From: CAIVAT01 sp964525995
GTDB lineage: Bacteria; Bacteroidota; Bacteroidia; Bacteroidales; FEN-979
Assembly (NCBI GenBank): GCA_964525995.1
Contig: CAZGIM010000018.1
Span: 1-64,000, forward strand
Length of the DNA stretch: 64,000 bases
Reading direction: 5' to 3'
The first letter of the stretch is position 1, and each line of letters opens with the position of its first letter. The translations under genes were made by a program, and so were the position numbers. Positions 58,968-64,000 of the stretch are shown in pieces. The notes under the pieces are model-generated. The model was not told where the DNA came from and made no database searches. It saw only the letters and a list, made by a program, of their open reading frames with translations.

Positions 58968-61214
58968 ATGAAAAACAGGTACATTTTTTTTATCATCATG
59001 TTCTTTATCACATTTTCTGACATGAGAGCAGGAAATTCGATCAAAACAACTGATGATATTCCGGTAAAAAATCCCAATCCGGTCATCACCGAAATTCTGT
59101 CGGGGATGAACAAAGATTCACTGGTATCGGTGATGCAGTCAATGGTAAACATGGGGACACGGTTCATGTATTCCGAAAACCGGAAACAGGTTGCGATGTG
59201 GATCGCCGCAAAATTTATGAGCTATGGCTATACCGATGTGGTGCTGGATTCATTTAAAGTTCCGGGTGAAACTATTCCGAAAGACTCTGTCTGGCAGTAC
59301 AATGTTGTCGCCACATTCCCAGGATCATCCGCTCCCGGCGAAACATATATAATTGGCGCCCACCACGACGATTATGCCACGCCTAACCCTCATATCTCCG
59401 CTCCGGGTGCGGATGACAACGCAAGCGGTTGTGCGGTTGCTCTCGAGATTGCCCGTGTGCTTAACCTCAAAGGATTTCAACCGGCTTCGACCATTAAATT
59501 CGTAACATTTGCCGCAGAGGAACTCGTCGGGTACAACAATTACAGCGGAAGTATCTATTATGCAAACAAACTGGCAGTTCTCGGCCAGGATCTCCGTCTG
59601 GTCATCTGTAACGACATGGTAGCAAATACCCAGGGAACAGGTTTCCAGATTTTCGGGGTTCAGATGAATTCCGGTACTAACGTTTGGGCAGGGAATCTTA
59701 CTGCCTCATCTGCGGCCACATATTCATCACTGGAAATGATCCAGGGCCCTTATCCGACATCCGATGGCACCCGTTTCTGGGACCTTGGATATCCCGTTTC
59801 AGGTTTCGAAGAGTATGGTTTGAGCCCAACATACCATACAATCAACGACAGCGTTAGGAACTGCAATATGGAACTTTGCTTCGAAACAGCAAAGGCCAAT
59901 GCCGCAATACTGCTGAATGAACAACTGACACCCGTTCCTCAGAAACCTTCATATACCTCAACCGGCAATGGGATCACCGTTTCATGGTTATATACCGCCA
60001 ATACCAACGTATCTGGTTTCAGGGTTTATCGGAGTACTTCTCCTGATTCCGGATTCGTATTGGCACAAGAAATTGCCGGCCATGTATTCTCCTACTCCGA
60101 CCAATCGGTCATGATCGGGACGAAGTATTACTATTACATCACTTCTTACAATGAAGGAGGATTCGAAAGTACTCCCTCTAACATCACATGGGGTGCCGCC
60201 GCACCCAGGTACCGCCCCCTGCTGGTGGTAAAAGACACGAAAGGAGGTTACAACTATCCATCCGATTCAGCAGTAACGTCATTTTATTTGAAGGCCTTTT
60301 CAAACCTTACATTCGACTATACCGATGCTTCGGTCACCGACTCTCTTGATCTGAGCATTCTAAACAAGTACGAACGCATTTGCTGGTTATCAAATTCCTA
60401 TACCGATCAAACCAATTCATCATTCAAAAGGCACCGGGAAGAGGTCATGGTATACATCAGGGATGGAGGGAAGTTATTTCTCGACGGATTCATGCCCAGT
60501 TACATGATCATGGGCAATACCAAGTCTAACAAGACTTTCAGCCCAAATGACACAATCTATCAATATTTCAAGATCAGCAAAGTGGAACGGAAGCCTCAGG
60601 CATTGCTCAATGGCGCTTTCCCTGTGGGATCCGGGTACGATTCACTGAGGGTCGATCCGGAGAAATGCATACCGCAGGTGCCCGGACATCTTATGAATGT
60701 TGAATCGTTCTATCCTGCCCCTGATGCATCGCTGATTTACCGCTGGTGTACTGCCTATGACAGTACCTCCGCGAAAGGGCAGATGAAGAACAAACCCGTC
60801 GGTATTGAATATCTGGGCAACGATTTCAAGGTCATAATTCTATCTGTCCCGGTCTATTATCTTGACTCTGCCGATGCAAGAAAGTTAGTGGAACTTGTGG
60901 TTCGCGAAAAATTCAAAAATACAGTCGGGATAACCGAGAAATCAGGAGATACCCCGTACAGGATCCTTTCCGTTTCACCCAACCCTGCGAATCACCTGGC
61001 TTCCGTCAGCTATATGATCGACGGGCGTTCAGAAGTTGTGGCTGAACTGATCAATTCATCGGGACACTGCGTTTTCAGGAAATCCGAAGGGATCAAATCC
61101 GGTGGCGTTCATAATTTCGATTTGCAGACCGATCTTTTTTCTCCGGGTGTTTATATCGTGGCGATCCGGGCGGGTACAGTCCTGATGACAGGAAAAATAA
61201 TCATATCCAGGTAA
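58968..61214 (+). CDS. M28-family zinc aminopeptidase with T9SS sorting domain
   Basis: After a signal peptide (about 1-22), the M28 peptidase domain (about 40-330) shows IGAHHDDYATP (His132/133, Asp134), PGADDNASGCAVALEIAR, FAAEELVGYNNYSG and a DGTRFWDLG motif near the last metal ligand. A fibronectin type III domain (about 335-415) follows, then a region of about 240 residues without assignment (RPLLVVKDTKGGYNYPSDSA), and a T9SS type A domain (about 665-748). It is predicted to be exported as an aminopeptidase. The unassigned region resembles a GATase-like/DUF4350 fold, as in the next gene. Confidence 0.9.
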   Translation: MKNRYIFFIIMFFITFSDMRAGNSIKTTDDIPVKNPNPVITEILSGMNKDSLVSVMQSMVNMGTRFMYSENRKQVAMWIAAKFMSYGYTDVVLDSFKVPGETIPKDSVWQYNVVATFPGSSAPGETYIIGAHHDDYATPNPHISAPGADDNASGCAVALEIARVLNLKGFQPASTIKFVTFAAEELVGYNNYSGSIYYANKLAVLGQDLRLVICNDMVANTQGTGFQIFGVQMNSGTNVWAGNLTASSAATYSSLEMIQGPYPTSDGTRFWDLGYPVSGFEEYGLSPTYHTINDSVRNCNMELCFETAKANAAILLNEQLTPVPQKPSYTSTGNGITVSWLYTANTNVSGFRVYRSTSPDSGFVLAQEIAGHVFSYSDQSVMIGTKYYYYITSYNEGGFESTPSNITWGAAAPRYRPLLVVKDTKGGYNYPSDSAVTSFYLKAFSNLTFDYTDASVTDSLDLSILNKYERICWLSNSYTDQTNSSFKRHREEVMVYIRDGGKLFLDGFMPSYMIMGNTKSNKTFSPNDTIYQYFKISKVERKPQALLNGAFPVGSGYDSLRVDPEKCIPQVPGHLMNVESFYPAPDASLIYRWCTAYDSTSAKGQMKNKPVGIEYLGNDFKVIILSVPVYYLDSADARKLVELVVREKFKNTVGITEKSGDTPYRILSVSPNPANHLASVSYMIDGRSEVVAELINSSGHCVFRKSEGIKSGGVHNFDLQTDLFSPGVYIVAIRAGTVLMTGKIIISR

Positions 61215-61255
61215 CCAAAATTTTAGTTCTATATTTATCTTATTAAACTCTCGCT

Positions 61256-62188
61256 ATGTCAACAAAGTATTTTTTTCGAGTGTTAATTCTGGCCGCCGGT
61301 TTTATTTCTTCTCTGTATGGTCAGCAGGTTCCTGATACCGCCTATGTTTTCCCGGTTCTGCAACCGGCGTATCCTTCCGGGAAAGGTCCCTTAATCTATA
61401 TTGACAGGGCACATTATAACTTTCATACGAAAGAGGAGGGCTTCTTTGCTTTCAGTAAATTACTGGAAAAAGACGGTTATCAGGTTCAGAGTCTTTCTGT
61501 TCCCGTGAATAATGTAAATGTTTTAAAGGGATGCAGGATCCTTGTTATCTCAAATGCACTCGATTCATCCAACGCCGACAACTGGGCGTTGCCAACGCCT
61601 TCAGCTTTCACGAGGGGAGAGATCGATATCATTGATCAGTGGGTGCATAACGGGGGCACGTTGCTTCTGATCGCCGATCACATGCCTTTTGCGGGTGCAG
61701 CCAAAGATCTTGCGAAAACATTCGGGTTTGAATTTCTCAACGGGTTTGCCTTCACAGGAGAACATTCATGGCCTCCTTCCATCTTTACCAGGAATGATAA
61801 CACCCTTAGGGAATCACCTGTCACCGGGAAAAATTACACCCCTGAAAAAATCGACACGATCGTTACATTTACCGGTTCTGCTTTCAGGATACCATCGAAT
61901 GGGATACCGGTATTAAGCTTCCGCGAAAAAGATTGGTCACTGCAGCCCGACACGGCATGGCGATTTAATCCAAAAACCCCGAGACAGGCGCTGAACGGGT
62001 TTCACCAGGGGGCGTTGCTGAAATACGGGAAAGGGAGGGTTGCCGTGTTCGGTGAAGCTGCCATGTTCACCGCTCAGATTGCGGGAGGAAAGATGCTGGT
62101 CGGCTTTAACTCGCCGGACGCTCCCCATAATGCGCAGTTTGTGCTGAACCTGGTGCACTGGCTCGACAAAGACCCGGGTAAACATTAG
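61256..62188 (+). CDS. Secreted DUF4350-domain protein
   Basis: After a signal peptide (about 1-24, ending YGQ), the protein has a glutamine-amidotransferase-like Rossmann domain (about 40-300): PLIYIDRAHYNFHTKEEGFF, LKGCRILVISNAL, IDQWVHNGGTLLLIADHMPF and KGRVAVFGEAAMFT, typical of DUF4350. No catalytic Cys/His pair is apparent. Function unknown. It starts 41 bases after the M28 gene and abuts the next ORF, so it is probably part of one transcript. Confidence 0.75.
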   Translation: MSTKYFFRVLILAAGFISSLYGQQVPDTAYVFPVLQPAYPSGKGPLIYIDRAHYNFHTKEEGFFAFSKLLEKDGYQVQSLSVPVNNVNVLKGCRILVISNALDSSNADNWALPTPSAFTRGEIDIIDQWVHNGGTLLLIADHMPFAGAAKDLAKTFGFEFLNGFAFTGEHSWPPSIFTRNDNTLRESPVTGKNYTPEKIDTIVTFTGSAFRIPSNGIPVLSFREKDWSLQPDTAWRFNPKTPRQALNGFHQGALLKYGKGRVAVFGEAAMFTAQIAGGKMLVGFNSPDAPHNAQFVLNLVHWLDKDPGKH

Positions 62189-62200
62189 TTGCTTATCCCC

Positions 62201-62689
62201 ATGCATTCGGTGATACCTTTTTATCATTTCCTTCGGCGCATGATCCTTGTGATGTCACTTCTCACAGTATCTTTCGCTTTTGGCCAGATCAGGATCAGTG
62301 GTATTGTTGTCGATCAAAGTTCCTCCCTCCCTCTGCCCTTTGTCAGCATTGCTTTCGAGGGAACCAGCCAGGGTTCAATAACAAATGCCGACGGGGTGTT
62401 TCAGTTCTCAATTGATACCAATGTGATCAGGAGCCTCCGGTTTTCATGCATCGGTTATGAAATGGTTACCGTTCCCGTATCAGTGCGGACCCCCTGGAAG
62501 ATTGAACTGAAACCCGCCATGAATAACCTTCCGGAAGTAGTGGTTGCTTCCTCAAAAGGCTTATGGCTTTATAACCTGATCGGCCGGGAAGGGTATCTGC
62601 TCGATGTCTGGTACGGTTTTGATCCTAAAGAAAATAAACTTGATAAAACCCTGGAAACACTGTTTAATTATGATCAAACAAACCAGTAA
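62201..62689 (+). CDS. Carboxypeptidase-regulatory-like domain protein
   Basis: The start at 62201 is 12 bases after the stop of the DUF4350 gene; a TTG directly after that stop is an alternative. A signal peptide (to about residue 30) is followed by a CarboxypepD_reg-like beta domain (about 31-120): ISGIVVDQSSSLPLPFVSIA, GSITNADGVFQFSI. It then ends in KENKLDKTLETLFNYDQTNQ. The same frame continues past the stop with a PDZ-like tail (62690-62839), so the gene may be a truncated form of a longer protein. Confidence 0.65.
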   Translation: MHSVIPFYHFLRRMILVMSLLTVSFAFGQIRISGIVVDQSSSLPLPFVSIAFEGTSQGSITNADGVFQFSIDTNVIRSLRFSCIGYEMVTVPVSVRTPWKIELKPAMNNLPEVVVASSKGLWLYNLIGREGYLLDVWYGFDPKENKLDKTLETLFNYDQTNQ

Positions 62690-62839
62690 TCAGATGGTCA
62701 CCTGAAAACGCAGGGAGCAACGATGGGAACAGTTATCGGGGCCCTGCGCGGGAAACCGGGCGAATACCGTAAACTCATTCTGGAACGTGATGGTATGACG
62801 TTCACTGTAAAAGCAACAGTGACGCGGGTTTTATACTGA
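62690..62839 (+). pseudogene. Relic: PDZ-like C-terminal fragment
   Basis: In frame after the previous stop, the sequence reads GALRGKPGEYRKLILERDGM then TFTVKATVTRVLY and stops at 62837-62839. This resembles the last strands of PDZ-containing aspartyl or S41 proteases. The rest of such a protein is missing. It might be read as a separate 38-codon ORF from ATG 62723. Confidence 0.4.
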
Positions 62840-63073
62840 ATAATCATACACCGGCCTGGGTTGCCTGAGCGGCAACGGTTCTCTTCATCCTTCAACGTGT
62901 TACTCCTTGCAACAAAAAAAAAAAAGAAAAAATAGCTCCGAAAATTTGGTTTATAGCATAAACTGGTTTATATTTGCAACAAAAATCAAACAATATGACC
63001 CCGTGAAGGAGCTTCGGACTTAAATTCCGTCGCAAGGGACGGGGAATTATCAGAAACATTAAAATTTAAAGCT
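62840..63073. other. Leader region before the membrane protein gene
   Basis: The segment holds a 12-base A-run (62914-62925), a full promoter (62945-62976) and a leader of about 90 bases with two small hairpins: GAAG-gag-CTTC (63005-63015) and CCGTC-gcaagg-GACGG (about 63027-63042). No riboswitch class was recognised. Confidence 0.5.
62945..62976 (+). promoter_or_regulatory. Bacteroidota promoter TTTG-N20-TATATTTG
   Basis: TTTG (62945-62948) and TATATTTG (62969-62976) are 20 bases apart, matching the phylum consensus. An A-rich tract upstream could act as an UP-like element. It would drive the membrane protein and the overlapping regulator. Confidence 0.75.
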
Positions 63074-63742
63074 ATGGAAAACCAACTTTCGGAAAAAGAA
63101 AGCCTTGAGCTGATCGGCAGGATGATCAGTTCGGCCAAGAACAACCTGCAGAGAGGAACAGGAAAGATTTTTCTTTTCTGGGGATATCTCATCATCGCGG
63201 TAAGCATTCTGAATTTGATTCTTCTGGTCATGCTTTCCGGTTATGACAAATACTATTCATACTGTGCCTGGTGCATCATGCCGATGGGACTGATCTATCA
63301 TTACCGGCTGGTCAAAAAGATCAATCTTGAAGGGGGGGTTAAAACATATACCGAACAGGTGCTGGATTACGTCTGGATTGCATTCAGCATTTCGGTCGTT
63401 ACCATTATCATCAGCATGATAATGGCGTCGATACCCGCACTTCATGAGACTGAAAATTTATTTAGTGTTCTCGAATGGATTCACTGGACATTCCTGATCC
63501 CGGTCATGCTCATCTTGTATGGATTTGCATTATTCATTTCCGGCCGCGCATACAGGTTCATACCAATGGTTACCGGTTCATGGGTGTGTTGGGGGATGTC
63601 ATTCCTGATCTTCCTTCTGATCCGCAGTGATTACATCCTTGAAATACAGCTGATCGCCCTGATCGTATCAGTATTGGCTGGTTATGTTGTTCCCGGTCAT
63701 ATGTTACGGAAAAAAGAGAATGGCTATGTACAGGGAGCTTGA
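63074..63742 (+). CDS. Polytopic membrane protein of unknown function
   Basis: The 222-residue protein has a short soluble N-terminus (LSEKESLELIGRMISSAKNN) and about five or six transmembrane helices (for example at 32-55, 60-75, 90-117, 133-155, 160-178 and 182-203). Such proteins are typically encoded just before, and overlapping, a winged-helix regulator, as here (23-base overlap), suggesting a sensor/antagonist-regulator pair. The mechanism is unproven. Confidence 0.7.
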   Translation: MENQLSEKESLELIGRMISSAKNNLQRGTGKIFLFWGYLIIAVSILNLILLVMLSGYDKYYSYCAWCIMPMGLIYHYRLVKKINLEGGVKTYTEQVLDYVWIAFSISVVTIIISMIMASIPALHETENLFSVLEWIHWTFLIPVMLILYGFALFISGRAYRFIPMVTGSWVCWGMSFLIFLLIRSDYILEIQLIALIVSVLAGYVVPGHMLRKKENGYVQGA

Positions 63743-64000
63743 TCCGGTGCTGCACTCGCAGTTGAGGCTGGCCGTTATGTCGATCCTGATCGGCGCCGAT
63801 GAGGCAGACTTTGTATTCATCCGTGAAAAAACCGGGGCCACTGCAGGTAACCTGAGTATCCAGATCGACAAACTCAGGGAGGCCGGTTACATTGAGGTGA
63901 CCAAGACCTTCAGGGGGAAGATGCCGCGAACCCTATGCCGGAAGACCGCCAAAGGAGTGGAAGCATTCGAACAGTACGTGGAGGCGTTGAAGGGGTATAT
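63720..64000 (+). CDS. Winged-helix transcriptional regulator (partial, runs off window)
   Basis: The frame from ATG 63720 (or 63726) encodes ELDPVLHSQLRLAVMSILIG, TGATAGNLSIQIDKLREAGY and TKTFRGKMPRTLCRKTAKG, the pattern of a MarR/ArsR-like winged helix of the DUF-type family found after small membrane proteins. It overlaps the upstream gene by 23 bases. The 3' end is beyond the window. Confidence 0.8.
   Translation, partial: MAMYRELDPVLHSQLRLAVMSILIGADEADFVFIREKTGATAGNLSIQIDKLREAGYIEVTKTFRGKMPRTLCRKTAKGVEAFEQYVEALKGY

Noticed and set aside
62914..62932. Long A-run in the gap as a possible phase-variable tract
   Set aside because: It is non-coding and about 20 bases upstream of a promoter; it could affect strength but nothing in the sequence shows switching.
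5320..64000. Search for tRNA, rRNA, CRISPR arrays, integrases and transposases
   Set aside because: No such sequence patterns or protein families were seen in any gap or reading frame.

Overview
This window looks like chromosomal DNA of a Bacteroidota bacterium, probably Bacteroidales-like. Six secreted proteins end in type IX secretion system (T9SS) type A sorting domains. There are FISUMP (Fibrobacter succinogenes major paralogous) domains, a LruC-domain lipoprotein, a TPR regulator with a C-terminal helix-turn-helix, several Bacteroidota promoters of the TTTG / TAnnTTTG kind, and mostly weak Shine-Dalgarno sequences. No rRNA, tRNA, CRISPR array, insertion sequence or prophage was seen. It reads as stable chromosome rich in surface proteins rather than a mobile island.

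Layout. 1-6.4 kb: TPR/HTH regulator, a secreted Ig-like T9SS protein, a PaaI-type thioesterase and a DUF2007 protein. 6.5-18.1 kb: one 3865-residue surface protein with three N-terminal modules of about 455 aa, about fifteen Ig-like repeats, a LamG domain and three FISUMP domains. 18.7-26.7 kb: LruC lipoprotein, a PurF-like amidophosphoribosyltransferase that lacks its N-terminal cysteine, a membrane PH-like protein, a small HExxH protein, a dicarboxylate/glutamate symporter and a sialidase-fold T9SS protein. 26.9-34.2 kb: PAS histidine kinase, a Cys-rich conserved protein, GH53 galactanase lipoprotein, VOC, AraC, OsmC and YceI proteins. 34.3-38.5 kb: a second FISUMP surface protein and threonine aldolase. 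38.8-42.1 kb: a four-gene ABC/GntR operon with a readable promoter and operator. 42.3-53.4 kb: subtilisin-like T9SS protease, ferredoxin-nitroreductase, a class D beta-lactamase fused to a SnoaL-like domain, two more T9SS proteins and two AraC-type regulators. 53.5-64 kb: a probably truncated fibre-like protein, a second ABC exporter, M13 and M28 peptidases, a DUF4350 protein, and a membrane protein overlapping a winged-helix regulator cut by the window end.

Working together: much of the coding capacity goes to secreted or surface proteins (adhesin-like repeats, proteases, galactanase, propellers), mixed with one- and two-component regulators and two drug- or envelope-stress-type ABC modules. 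The GntR-ABC operon has a 22-bp perfect palindrome at its promoter, which predicts autorepression.

Main unexpected signals: (1) a 28-32 bp interspersed repeat in at least five intergenic gaps; (2) a set of small gene relics in gaps (VOC, T9SS sorting domain, OmpR-type winged helix, histidine-kinase ATPase end, LytTR domain, PDZ-like tail); (3) an 8-bp x4 coding repeat that could switch off a FISUMP domain; (4) four 11-bp iterons upstream of the giant gene; (5) the SnoaL / class D beta-lactamase fusion; (6) a LamG domain inserted inside an Ig-like repeat. No complete new defence or biosynthetic system was recognised.
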